Shown here in pieces: positions 21,060 through 31,696 of a DNA stretch of 64,000 nt (position 1 is its first letter; each line of letters begins with the position of its first letter). The notes under the pieces were generated by a model. The model had not been told where the DNA came from and ran no database searches. It saw nothing but the letters and a program-made list of their open reading frames with translations. The translations under genes and the position numbers were made by a program. Source of the stretch: Apoderus coryli (taxonomy: Eukaryota; Arthropoda; Insecta; Coleoptera; Attelabidae). The stretch is from the NCBI GenBank assembly GCA_911728435.2, contig OU452198.1, positions 21,362,001 to 21,426,000 of the forward strand. Direction: 5' to 3'.

Positions 21060-21503
21060 ATATATATATATATGTATACTACCTATAAATCCTTATTTAC
21101 CTATTTTATTGTTGTTTTGATTTGAGGAAATTTTAGTATTACAATTAGTAACAGTTAACAATTTGCAATTACTTACCTACCTATTAGGTAACTATTAGAT
21201 ATAATAATTTATAATTGTTACGTTCGCAATAAAACGGGTAAACCTATTGTGATTTAAGAAATAAAGGATAGTACCTATTTTCGTTGAAATATTTTGCTGC
21301 AATTGTGTAATAATACAATTATTAAAACTAAGTAAATACCTATTTACCGAGTGTCCACAAAGTTGTGACTATTAGATACGAGGGTTGTTCGATTATTTTG
21401 TTTATTACGATTTAACATTAGATTATTCATTTTCAATTACTATTAGGAATACTATATTGCATGTGGAGTTCTTTTCGAGTAATTACCTACTATTGAGTAC
21501 ATA
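21060..21503. other. Upstream region of the BEL gag; LTR not delimited
   Basis: No gene is seen. A BEL 5' LTR or leader is expected here, but no second LTR copy is visible to define it. Confidence 0.3.
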
Positions 21504-23795
21504 ATGACTGAGTTAAATACCTTAATTAGGAAACGGGGTACAATTAAATTCAAATTGACATACTTTTTAAAATATTTTGAACCTTTACATGTCAGGTTTG
21601 AAGCCAAGGAAACAATTAGTTCTAAAGATAGCCTAGAATTAAAATTAAGGGTTGAAAAATTAGAACTTTTATTTGATGAATTTGAGAAAACCCAAGAGGA
21701 GATTGAGTTGGTTTGTTCTTTGGAGGAGGTTAATCAACAGCATGAAGAAAGATGTTCAGTAAATGATACGTTTTATTTTATTTTAGCAAAGGCTAAAGAA
21801 ATATTAAATAAATATATTGAGGATGATGAGATTTCAATACATTCAGATAACGTTGCGGTACATAATGCGCAATCTCAATTTTTTAATGCGGCTGCAGGTG
21901 TCGCATCTAATCCCAATAATTCATTTGATTATTCAAATGCGATAAAGTTACCTCCTATTAAATGTCCTACATTTAACTGTGAATTTGAGAAGTGGTTGGA
22001 ATTTAAAGATACATTCGAGGCTCTATTTCACACTAATTTAACGCTGTCTGTATTCAAAAATATCATTATTTAAGATCGTGTTTAGGTCAAGATGCGCAAA
22101 AAATTATTCAAAGTTTGGAATTTGCTGCTCATAATTACGGGGATGCATGGAAATTATTGTGTGATAGGTTTGATAATTCGAGACTATTAGTTAATAATCA
22201 TTTGAAATCATTATTTGATATTAACCATTTAACAAAAGAGACATCCTCTGGGTTACGTCATCTTATTGATTCTGTAAATAAGCACATTAGAGCTTTAAAA
22301 ACGCTTAAAATTCCGACAGAAAATTGGGTTGCAATTATTATATACATGGTATCCTTAAAGTTAGATAGAAATACCAATCGCGAGTGGGAACAATCTCGAA
22401 ACGACAAGTCGTTACCAACGTTAGAGGTTTTCTTTCAATTTCTAAAAAATAGAGCTGACTTTTTGGAAACTTTGGAAATGAACAGTCCCAATAAATATGA
22501 TAAGCCAAATGACAAAAAAGCACGCCATTATTCATTGCTAAATAATGAACGGGACTCTTCTAAAAATGATCCTAAGTGCAATTATTGTAAGCAAAAACAT
22601 ATGATTTACTCTTGTGAAAAATTTTTGAAGTTATCAGTACAAGAAAGATGGGAAAATGTTAAAAAACTACGTTTATGTTCTAACTGTTTATGCGCTGGAC
22701 ACTTTGGTTCAACATGTCAGGGAGGCTCGTGTAGATTTTGTTATAAAAAGCACAGTTCGTTATTACATTACAAAAAGTCTGCAAAAGAAGAATCTGAACA
22801 TTATAATAGGAGTTCTGATAAGGAACAAATACCACAAAATTCAAACGAAAATACATTTAATGGTTCTTCAGTAGTTTGTGCTTCAAGGTCGATTAAAAAT
22901 AATTATGTGTTACTATCAACAGCTATTGTAAAGGTAGAAGATTCTACAGGACAAATTCATAAAGCTCACGCACTCTTAGATTCCGGAAGCCAATGTTCTT
23001 TTATTTCTGAAAACTTATGCAAGAAGCTTAAGCTATCTAGACATCATGTAGATATTTCGGTTTCGGGCGTAAATAGTACTAGCTCTAATCTTAGGTCTAA
23101 ATGTGTAGCAGTAATTGGATCAACAATAAACGACTTTCAAGCCAATTTAAGTTGTTTAGTTGTCCCAAAGATAACAGATAACTTGCCGTCACGTAGAATA
23201 AATATTTCAGATTGGTCTATTCCAAATGACGTTCAACTTGCAAATCCGCTCTTTAATGAGTCAGCATGCCTAGATATTTTGATTGGCGCGGATTTGTTTT
23301 GGGATGTTTTGCGTGATGGAAAGATGATTGTAGGTGAAGATAAACCTTGGCTAATTAATACGGTTTTTGGTTATGTAGTGTCTGATACTTTGATTATGCC
23401 TATCGAGGACATAAAATGTCACTTTGTGTTAAATGATGATTTGCAAAAATTTTGGTCAGTAGAAGAGATTCACCATGAATCTGTTCCACTTACACAGGAA
23501 GAACAGTTTTGTGAGGATTATTTTGAAAAAACAGTTTCTCGTGATACATCGGGCAAATTTGTGGTTAGATTTCCTTTAAAATTTTGTCCCTAGGAACTGG
23601 GAGAATCGAAAGATTTAGCTATTAAAAGATTACTTTTACAAGAAAATCGATTAAAAAATAACACTGTCTTAAAAGACAAATACTGTTCATTTATGGGAGA
23701 ATATATTGGGTTGGGTCATATGCGACAGTTATCAGCAGATTCATTAAAAATGTTTAGATGTTTGTTTTACTGGTTGCCTTACTACCCACGAAGTT
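21504..23795 (+). pseudogene. BEL/Pao gag-protease with start of RT, frameshifted
   Basis: Retrotransposon polyprotein. Starting at the ATG at 21504 (MTELNTLIRKRG), the N-terminal gag runs to residue 189. The DUF1759 motif LPPIKCPTFNCEFEKWLEFK is near its end. A frameshift at about 22060 leads into the second frame, 22115-23593. Zinc-knuckle cysteines follow (CNYCKQKHMIYSCEKF, then LCSNCLCAGH), then the protease with LLDSGSQCSFI (the DSG active site) and DILIGADLFWDV. After one in-frame stop at 23591-23593, sequence continues with ESKDLAIKRLLLQENRL and EYIGLGHMRQL, the N-terminal part of BEL RT. It ends near 23795 against an opposite BEL fragment. Only two or three lesions are visible, so the copy is fairly young but truncated. 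Confidence 0.9.
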
Positions 23796-23799
23796 CACC

Positions 23800-24606
23800 A
23801 AATATTTACATCACAAGGCACGAAACATTTAAGAAATAAATGAATCATTATAGTACCCCATGAATCTATAGGCTCACCGAGAATTTTTAATGTTCTATAA
23901 TGTTTTTGTAACATATCCAAAAATGTTCTCAAAGACGAAAAAGAATCCTTAACTACATTGGGTAATTCAAAAATACTTCTACGTATGACCCTTGATTATG
24001 TACTTTTTATTTTCAACTCGATTTTGCCCTAAGTCCCACGCCACTGGATAGTTTGAATCAGAAATATCCAGTGAGGCAATGATTTCAGCAACTTTTCCTT
24101 TTAATGAAGATCTTAAGTAATAATATTTTTGGAAAATATTCAATCAATGTTTTATTGTTGTGGATTAATGCTATGAATGAATCAGAAAATTCACACCACT
24201 TATCATAGCTACCATTGATATCCGGTAGTGAAATTGGCAGCAACTGAATGTTTAACGTTTGTTTTGCTGCCGTGTCAGAATTCTACGAAATAATCAGATT
24301 TTGAGTAGTTATTGGGAATCGATAATGACTATCTACAATATCTTTGGCCTTTGCGACTGTAAAATAAAATGAATCCTCAAAAACTTGTCTCTCATTTTCT
24401 TGACATTCATATTTCTCGTCGAGTTCTAGTTCGGTTTGCATCGAATTAAATTCATCAAAAATCGATTCAATTTTTTGAATACGTGTTGATAATTCAAGGA
24501 TTTTTGTATGATTATTAATATCTTCGATAAACTCTGAAAAACGCTCTAATTGTGACATTAAATTTGACTGACATGCTATCAATCTTTTTTGCTCCAACTC
24601 AGACAT
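23800..24606 (-). pseudogene. Second BEL/Pao gag N-terminal fragment, opposite orientation
   Basis: The start at 24606 (MSELEQKRLIACQSN) leads through a 107-codon frame with a coiled region and FDEFNSMQTELEL. In other frames come LPDINGSYDKWCEFSDSFIA, SSLKGKVAEIIASLDIS and FSSLRTFLDMLQKH, all typical of the DUF1759 gag region. It shares the layout, though little exact sequence, of the gag at 21504. Several frameshifts are present. It ends against the plus-strand fragment near 23800, so two BEL copies are joined tail to tail. Confidence 0.75.
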
Positions 24607-24823
24607 TTTTACCTAATTAAAATCAAACGTTTAAAAAATTAAAATAAATTATTATATATTTGGTATTTTGATACGCCACTGCCACAAAATAATTCGGTTT
24701 AGTACCGTTTCAGATGGACGCGTATAGTACGCGCGCGTAGTAAAGGTTACGCGTATGTGTACGCGAGTTTTTACTTTCACATGGGGCGTACATTCGTTGG
24801 CAGACAGTAGTAACAAAAGAAAC

Positions 24824-27007
24824 ATGCAAGGAGAAACATCTAGCGCTGTTGCCATTGCTGCATATTACATTTTTAAAAAAAGTCAAAAAAAGAGAAGGAT
24901 ATGGGTGCACCCTATTGTTCAAAAGCGATTACTGAAAGGTGCGTTCCCTACGATGTATTCGGAGTTACGTGAGCACCCTAGAAAATTTTTTAATTATTTT
25001 CGTATGTCAACAGTAACGTTTGATGAATTACATGGCAAATTAGAAAAGTATTTGACGCATCCAAATGTTGTCCGACTGTCGATTTCGACAACTGAACGGT
25101 TATGCGTAACTCTCAGGCAAGTAAGAATATTTCTTATACATTTTTTTCGCCTAAATGTAGGATCAAATCATTCGCAAATGTGTGACATGAATATGTGGCG
25201 CCGTATAAAATAAGAAAAGCAAATGGGTTTCTAGTACAAAACTGTATTAAGTTGTATTATTAACAAAATATTTAACAAAACTTTAATAGAAAATGGAACA
25301 TATGTTCAAATATTCGTAAATTGGCTATACTCGTCGCATTCACTTTCGTTTCCAATAGTACTTTGATAGGTTTCTACTGAAGAACATGATGATAATGGAA
25401 GCGGTGTACAAGCTCCGGATGCAGATGATGGACCCTGATAGGGCGAAACCGCTGGTGTCTTCATTCCTGAAGACCATTGCCTGTTGCTATAGTTACTATT
25501 ATTAGAATAATGGGTTTGCTGATTATATATTGGGTATGGTGCTTGTGGTATAGTTGGCAACGGATTGGCAATTTTTTTTATTAAATTGAGCGCTCCTATT
25601 CGAAACTCCAGTTTTTGCTCATCGTTAAGTTTTTTTAATGACGGTAATAAAGAATCCAGAAACGACTTATCTTCATCAAACTGTGGATTCTGATTCCTAT
25701 CCAAAAAACGGATAAGGCTGTCTTCTAGTTTATTTGATTTTTGTTTACGCTTGCTTGTTTCAGCGCGTTCTACTTCTATAACTTCCTCACCTTGATCTAG
25801 CTCGGTAACAAGCTCAACATCTTCAACTGTATCTGGCTCTTCCTCTATCTGATATTCCAAATTTGTCTGAGTGCTGAAACAATACGCAAAAAAGTCAAAA
25901 ACAAAATGTTATTAAAAATAAAATCAAAATCACCTGTTTAGGTCTAGAGTTTTCTCCAAAAATTTTAAATTGTCGTAATAAATATATTTACTCTGTTTCC
26001 TAGCAGCTGCACCACTTTTTAAAGTTTTTCCTTTGGCACGGCATCGTATAAAGGCATCCCTGGCTGTTTTCAATCTTTTTTGTAGTTTCTCCACTTAAAA
26101 AAAGTTTTTAATTAAATTTTTATTTCAGGTACCTAGCGAGTGGCAATACTTTCACTGATTTACACTATTCATATAGATTGGGTATATCAACCATAAGTTT
26201 AATTGTAAATGAAGTTTATACTGTCATTTGGAAACACCTAAAAACTGAGTTTATGGGAATACCATCTGGAGAAAAATGGGAACAGATTTCTATGGAATTT
26301 GGAGCACGTGCCAACTTTCCCAATTGCATTGGAGCAGTTGATGGGAAGCATGTAAGAATAATTAAGCCGATAAGAAGCGGGTCAATATGTTTTAACTATA
26401 AACATTTTTTTTCTATTGTCTTGTTGGCAATTTGTGATGCAAATTATTGTTTTACTTATATTGATGTTGGAGCATATGGCAAGTTTTCGGATTCAACAGT
26501 AAAAGTGGACCTTTTCTGAAAAGGCTTGAAGAGAATACTCTAAACATTCCTATTGGAAAATCATTACCTGGCACCAACGAAACTGTAATGCCATATATTA
26601 TAGTGGGCGATGAAGCCTTTCCGTTAACGAAGCAATTGTTACGCCCATATGCAAGAAAGAATCTTAATTATAAGAAAAAGATATTTAACTACAGATTAAC
26701 CCGTGCTAGGAGATATATCGAGTGTTCATTTGGAATACTTTCAAACAAGTGGAGAATTTTTCATAGGCCACTAAACGTTAAAGTTGGGTTTGCGGTGACA
26801 ATTGTCAAGGCTTGCTGTATTTTACACAATTTGGTTCGATTAAGAGACGGTTTTAGATTTGAGGATACCTTAATAGTGCATGGGTTTAAGGATACTGCAC
26901 GAGGAGCATCTCAAAATCTTGTTAGCAACGCAGTAAGAGACATGTTTGCTAATTACTTTATCAGTGATGGAAAGGTTTCTTGGCAAGACAGTAAAATACA
27001 TTTTTAG
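24824..27007 (+). pseudogene. PIF/Harbinger transposase (DDE_Tnp_4), one frameshift
   Basis: Transposase with N-terminal exon 24824-25116 (MQGETSSAVAIAAYYI) and second exon from 26129. The junction gives TLR-YLASGN, the conserved Harbinger sequence. The intron begins GCAAGT and ends TTTCAG, so it is a GC-AG intron. The catalytic domain shows GAVDGKHV (first Asp), VGDEAFPL (second Asp) and RARRYIECSFG (Glu), so the DDE triad is intact. A single 1-bp loss near 26500 shifts the frame between GKFSDSTV and PFLKRLEEN. The second part ends at 27005-27007. The ATG at 24824 is chosen as the first in frame inside the TIR; an upstream in-frame stretch to 24755 starts without ATG context. Otherwise the copy looks recent. 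Confidence 0.85.
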
Positions 27008-27191
27008 TTTTTTTTTTCTTCCTCTAATAAATTGTTAAACTGATCAATTACTATTGTTCCTATATCATCCCAGGATTTTTGCCGTAAGTCCCGATGTTTA
27101 TATTCTTCGTTCGAACTATCCCATAAATTGGGTCTCAGTTCAACTTCGCTAATAAGTATTTCAGTATCGATGAACCTATTATCATTAGCCA
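25306..27191 (-). CDS. MADF-BESS DNA-binding protein of the Harbinger element
   Basis: Probable accessory protein that brings the transposase to the element ends. Exon 1 begins at 27191 (MANDNRFIDTEILISEVELR) and holds the first half of the MADF domain (LWDSSNEEYKHRDLRQKSWD), reaching about 27010. Exon 2 (26093-25934) holds RLKTARDAFIRCRAKGKTLK and the end of MADF. Exon 3 (25873-25306) follows a GTGATT donor and TTTCAG acceptor; it contains an acidic region and the BESS motif (DEDKSFLDSLLPSLKKLN), then a Ser/Pro/Tyr-rich tail. The exon 1 donor is not clear, because a poly(A) run near 27010 may have slipped and introduced a stop. The transposase catalytic exon lies antisense inside intron 1, and the two genes meet at 27004-27013. 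Confidence 0.7.
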
Positions 27192-27662
27192 TTTTCCGTT
27201 CACAACGTAAATATTGGGTAGAATCGGCAACAATGATAAGCACTCTCAACTACATACACTCGTGTACGCGTCGTACCATCTGAAAACAACAACTAAACGA
27301 CGAGCAATCTGCGCCTCGCGTTCCTACGTGGAGCGCACGGGCTGAGCCGTCGCCAGCGCGTATGAATTGAAGCGCACTCACGGCCATCCGCTCTACGCGT
27401 CCATTTGAAAACCTACATTTAATTTATTATATTTGACCTCGCGCGTATGGTACGCGCGCGTACCATACGCGTCCATCTGAAACGAGACTTAGGCGGTATG
27501 TGCGCTACAAAGAAAATGCCGCAGTTGGCGGATCTCGATATTATGGCCGCCGCGCGGGTTGTGAGCAATCGCACGGTCAAACACTCAATATGACAGATTA
27601 TATAAGAAGAAAAAAAAGAAAAAAATCAAAATATCATTTTTTCAGCAAACAGTAACATATCT

Positions 27663-27795
27663 AGAGGTCATTCAGTTAAGTTTCTCGGAATAACTCTGGA
27701 CGACCGTTTGACATGGGCGCAGCACGTCCATATGCTTTTGGGTAGGCTCTCTAGTGGTGTCTTTCTGTATACTTATGTGGGTATTTATTTAGTAA
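27663..27795 (+). pseudogene. LINE reverse-transcriptase fragment
   Basis: About 44 codons with GHSVKFLGITLDDRLTWAQH, the post-catalytic YxLGVxLDxxLTW motif common to Jockey-like RTs. It has no other domains and joins directly to a Crypton-type sequence. Confidence 0.65.
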
Positions 27796-28034
27796 CTTCT
27801 GGGTCCGTTTTACTTGTACTTGTAAAGGTACCAGAAACTATAACATTAACGTCAAAAAGTTTCACTGTTGTTAACGAAGAATACATAGGCGCTTTAAACA
27901 TAATAAGAAAGTTTTTTTTTTTAAGAAGTAGTCCATTCTGAAGTGGAGTGAATGTATTGTAATACGAATAGGAACGTCAAACTCCACGAAATCAATTTAA
28001 TACACTACACTTAATGTGTTAGGTCGATTAAATT

Positions 28035-28076
28035 ACCAAACATGTTTCGAAGCTCACTAGCTTCATCATCAGTGGC
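28035..28076 (-). ncRNA. Hammerhead-like motif, left arm of insertion 3
   Basis: Minus strand: stem I GCCA with UGGU, core CUGAUGA, one extra U, stem II GAAGC-UAGUGA-GCUUC (5 bp, perfect), GAAA, palindromic ACAUGU, UUU at the cleavage triplet region. Apart from the extra U between the core and stem II it is a full hammerhead. Confidence 0.6.
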
Positions 28077-28181
28077 AAAATTTGTAGAGAAATTGTATTT
28101 TGAAAGTATTACATTATTTTATATTTATTTATATTTATAAATAATGTAATACTTTCAAAATACAATTTCTCTACAAATTTT

Positions 28182-28223
28182 GCCACTGATGATGAAGCTA
28201 GTGAGCTTCGAAACATGTTTGGT
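28182..28223 (+). ncRNA. Hammerhead-like motif, right arm of insertion 3
   Basis: Exact mirror of the left-arm copy on the plus strand, with the same extra U and the same perfect 5-bp stem II. Confidence 0.6.
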
Positions 28224-28779
28224 AATTTGGTAATTTAATCGACCTAACAGATTAAGTGTAGTGTATTAAATTGATTTCGTGGAGTTTGACGTTTTATTTC
28301 CTATTACAATAATAAGAAAGTACATAGCATTAAGACCTGCAGAAATAAAACAGCGAAGATTCTTTCTTACGTACAGAAACAGTCGCTGCACAGTACAGCC
28401 AATTGGTAAAAATACTATATGAAGAGTACCTGCAACGATAGCAAAGTACTTAAAATTAGATCATCCGGAGGCTTACACCGGCCACTGTTTGCGGTGTACG
28501 TCGTCCACTCTTCTGGTTGGAGCAGGGGCTACGTTTGAAGTGCTAAAACAACATGGGAAATGGAAAAGTTCTTCAGTAGCGGAAGGATACATAGAGGAAA
28601 GTATATCATTCATCAAAAACAAAGTTGCTGAAATGACTGCGAATTCAGTATTAGTAATCGAAAAGGTAGGAATTTCTTCAATAGGATCCTATCATCATGA
28701 GGATCTAAGGGGGAATGCTCACTTATACAGAATACTACATAGATTAGCGTCACTACTAGAAACGCAGACCATTCTGTAG

Positions 28780-29255
28780 TTGCATCAGCAACATTTTGCA
28801 GGAACCTTTCAAAATTGTAGTTTTTCTTTTGGAAATAGAGCTTAATTAGTATTTAAAATTGTTCTTTCATTGTTGCTTGTGGTATCGTGAACACAAGAGA
28901 ATTAAAAATTAAATAAGCAAAAACATTATAAAAATACGTAAACTAGCCCGTCTATAATGCCCTGCTGGTATTATGGATATTATTACATATTTCGTTTCTA
29001 TGGTATTATAGATCAATAATAGGTAGGTAAAACATAAACTAATCAAACATATAAGAACAAAATTAGCTAACAATAACCTGATTGTCACTATGTCTGATAA
29101 ACTGCACTGTTATTTGCACAAAAAAAAATCTATAACAATAAAGTGGATGAATTCTTAAACACTGCAGACCTTATTACATTAAACAATAATCCGCTTACGC
29201 ATACAGCGGGCCAGCCGATCACCATGAGACGTCTCCATCCCATTTGAGAACAGAC
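28780..29255. other. No gene seen
   Basis: AT-rich with no recognisable coding, RNA or repeat signal. Confidence 0.4.
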
Positions 29256-29520
29256 ATGGGGCCTTCACCATAGCTCGTGACACCAAGATCGCGAAATACG
29301 AGCCTCTGGCGGATGAACTGCGGACTAGGGGCTTCGATGTGACCGCCGCGCCGACGCTTTCCTGGTTGGTGCCCTTGGCTCTTGGGACGTCCAAAACTAG
29401 CGTGTGATCCAGCGATGTGGTGTGTCTATGTTCTACGCGCGACTAATGCGAAAACTGATGTTCAGTGATGTGGTGCGCCGGAGGCGGAATGGGTGCGCTG
29501 TCCTATATAGAAAATTTCCT
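29256..29520 (+). pseudogene. LINE C-terminal fragment (GC-rich patch)
   Basis: Plus-strand frames give FTIARDTKIAKYEPLADELR then, shifted, FLVGALGSWD and YARLMRKLMFSDVV, ending RRRRNGCAVLY. The pattern K-Y-x-PL--EL...VGALGxWD...M-rKLM-sD--R matches the region following RT in some non-LTR elements. One frameshift and one stop are present. The GC content stands out sharply from its surroundings. The overlapping minus frame at 29179-29394 is a shadow. Confidence 0.55.
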
Positions 29521-30784
29521 TTTTGCACACGGGAAAGGTGTACTTTACAAAGGTGATTCAGTGCATTAAAATTATGTATTTTATTAATATATTTACATCT
29601 ACAGAAACGAAATTAAAGAGTGAGAAGGAGGTGAATAACTTTTTCTACGAGGAAAATAAAGAAAAAAGCACTATAAAGTACTGCAATTACTTTGAAATAA
29701 ATACCTGTTTTGGTGCTGTGGATAGGTACAAAAACAATTTTAAAGTTACGTACAAGCATATTTGGGACGCCGCTGTGCCTTTTTCATATCCTGTATTTTC
29801 AATTATTGCGTTTTTCGTTCATTTTTATTAATCTATCATACCTTAAATGCGACTGGTATATTCCTTAAAATTGTCAAATCTAATTTAGTTCAGCTGTCAC
29901 ACATAACGTTCTTTTACATTTTTCCAAATAAATATACAATGACACTCTTTAAAAACACATGTAATTATTAGCGCACATAATTTTAAACACTTTCATACCA
30001 AACACATTTGTAGGATTAGTTAAAAAATGCGAGAAAAATCAAAAAAAATCTTAAGAATGACAAACACTTTTTTTCAAGATGTCGTCCTGTTCACGGAAAC
30101 AGGAAATTAACTGTGTTATTTTACTGTGTTGCCATGCTCCCACATAAACCATTATTAAATAATTTTACTATTTATTATTATTTATAAATATTACAACATT
30201 TTTGCACAGGTGTTATCGATAAAAAGAGGTTAGGTTACAATATTCTTATTCTGCATTACGACATCTAATAGGTTATTTTATAGAGTTAGAAATTGAAGTG
30301 ACTTACCTAGGTGATAATATGCAAATTTACCTCAGCTGAATTGAGTTGTAGTAGTGAGTTCTGACGGATTTCACAATATCTGTAGGTACATACTTACGCT
30401 GGCTGCATGTGAATTAAAGCAGTATTATATGTCTTTGTTTATCTCATTGCGTGACAAATTTTGCTTCACTTTATCACAAATATTCGCAGCTTGATATAAG
30501 TGGACTTATTGTCATCTGTGGAACAATACTATTATTTAAAATGACGTCATACGTACGACGTACGTATCTGGGACCGAGAGAATTTGAACATATGTTTTGG
30601 ATGACGTCATATTGTTTATCTTACGATTTATTTACCAAAAAATTAGGGTTTCTTTTTTAATTTACAAATTCCACTACTAAATTAAATTAAAATGCCTACA
30701 TTTAGTTTTAATTTCCTGATACCGAATTTATTCTTACGTTACAAAGAACTGGATAAAATACAAGTAGTTACAGATGATGACCTA
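29521..30784. other. No gene seen; two TGACGTCA palindromes
   Basis: Short frames here match nothing I know. At 30541-30567 ATGACGTCAT is followed by overlapping TACGTACGACGTACGTA, and ATGACGTCAT recurs at 30601-30610. These are CREB/ATF-type sites by sequence, but they have no gene beside them. Confidence 0.4.
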
Positions 30785-31695
30785 GATCAAAAACATTCAA
30801 TGAAACAAAATAGGTACGTAATTTTGTTAAGTTTAAGTCTTAAAGTAAGTATAGCCATTATATATATTCATATAAATAGCACAGAATAAGTAATATTCTG
30901 TGTAAATAGTACTTATCATGTTTTTATTTAAATACACAAAAATTATAAACCGTAAACACAACAAATCAATATAGAATTAACTACACTTTTTATTTTATAC
31001 ACCACGTATTATTATTATTAGCGGATGCTGACGACCAAATTTCCATTTCCAAATTGATTTCTGTCTCTTGCCTGTAGGTCCATATTTTGAATGCTTCAAG
31101 TTATTTCGTTTTTTTTAAGTTACAGCCTAAGCGAGTACTAACTATTATTGGCCTCTTGCCCTTTCTCAGTAGGATACAGCCAGCACAGTTTATTTTTATC
31201 AAATATAGTTACAAGTTACAATGCATACTACTACTGTTTACTTTTAACCTCCAAGCCCCATAATATAACCTATTTATTTATGACGTGAAACTAGAAGTGC
31301 CAACCAAACAAAAATAAGTGACACCAACGTTAGAAAAAAATATTACCAAATTATGAAAAATCAACGAAGCCAAAATACAAGATACTGTAGTCCCAAAAAT
31401 AACGTCCACCACTATTAAGGTTAACGTTATTTTAACATCTGGCTATACGCTAAGTATTTCTCAGATTATAACAACATTAATTAATAATTAGCATGTACAG
31501 GGTGACACAAAAAAATATTAATTTAAGAAATTTTAAATGTATAGAAATTTATATACGGGGTGATTCAAAAATGTATTTCTTTATTTTGATAAGACAAAAA
31601 AATTAATATTTTGAATAATTTCAATTCAAGATTTCATTGAATGTTAAATTATGACCTCCTAGAGGTTATCTACGGGGTAACTCAAAAATGTTTAT
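30785..31695 (+). repeat. Composite repeat copy (segment X plus 1-2 tandem units)
   Basis: 30785-31440 matches about 505-1250 in the same orientation with small indels. 31495-31695 holds one to two degenerate 132-bp-type units, including TATACGGGGTGATTCAAAAA and CTACGGGGTAACTCAAAAAT. It ends exactly where BEL pol sequence begins. Confidence 0.8.
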
Positions 31696-31696
31696 T

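Larger units (their letters stand above)
24702..27488 (+). mobile_element. Complete PIF/Harbinger DNA transposon, TTA target duplication
   Basis: Ends are GTACCGTTTCAGATGGACGC (left) and GTCTCGTTTCAGATGGACGC read inward from the right, continuing into a CpG-rich stretch with repeated ACGCGCGCGTA. TTA flanks the element at 24699-24701 and 27489-27491, the expected 3-bp Harbinger duplication. Inside are a DDE transposase (+) and a MADF/BESS DNA-binding gene (-), the usual two-gene complement of this superfamily. Confidence 0.88.
27912..28308. mobile_element. Palindromic PLE-type insertion 3 with 12-bp target duplication
   Basis: Arms of about 155 bp (27967-28120 and 28139-28305) surround an AT loop of about 18 bp. 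A single-copy tail on the left (27912-27966) carries AGTCCATTCTGAAGTGGAGT. ATAATAAGAAAG occurs at 27900-27911 and 28309-28320. The tail and arm ends match insertion 1 (13384-13997), where the tail lies on the other side. It interrupts the Crypton gene. Confidence 0.88.
27796..28779 (+). pseudogene. Crypton-type tyrosine recombinase C-terminal half, split by foldback 3
   Basis: Recombinase of DNA transposons that integrate by Y-recombinase chemistry. Left part (27796-27911): VPETITLTSKSFTVVNEEY. Right part (28309-28779): YIALRPAEIKQRRFFLTYRN, CTVQPIGKN, LDHPEAYTGHCLR, LKQHGKWKSSSVAEGYIEES, then a basic/hydrophobic tail to the stop at 28777-28779. The box GHCxR gives the conserved His and Arg; HGxW and the GYIE tyrosine complete the pattern. 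The usual GHCFRR(S/T)SATLL is altered to LRCTSSTLL. With the foldback and one duplicate copy excluded, reading continues in frame across the insertion site. One further stop lies near 28420. The N-terminal half is missing. Typical of insect Crypton lineages. Confidence 0.75.

Noticed and set aside
24702..24790. CpG-rich ACGCGCGCGTA block as a promoter CpG island
   Set aside because: The same block is inverted at 27440-27488, so it is the Harbinger TIR.
29179..29394. 71-codon GC-rich minus frame
   Set aside because: Shadow of the plus-strand LINE C-terminal fragment, whose YARLMRKLM and VGALGSWD motifs read on the other strand.
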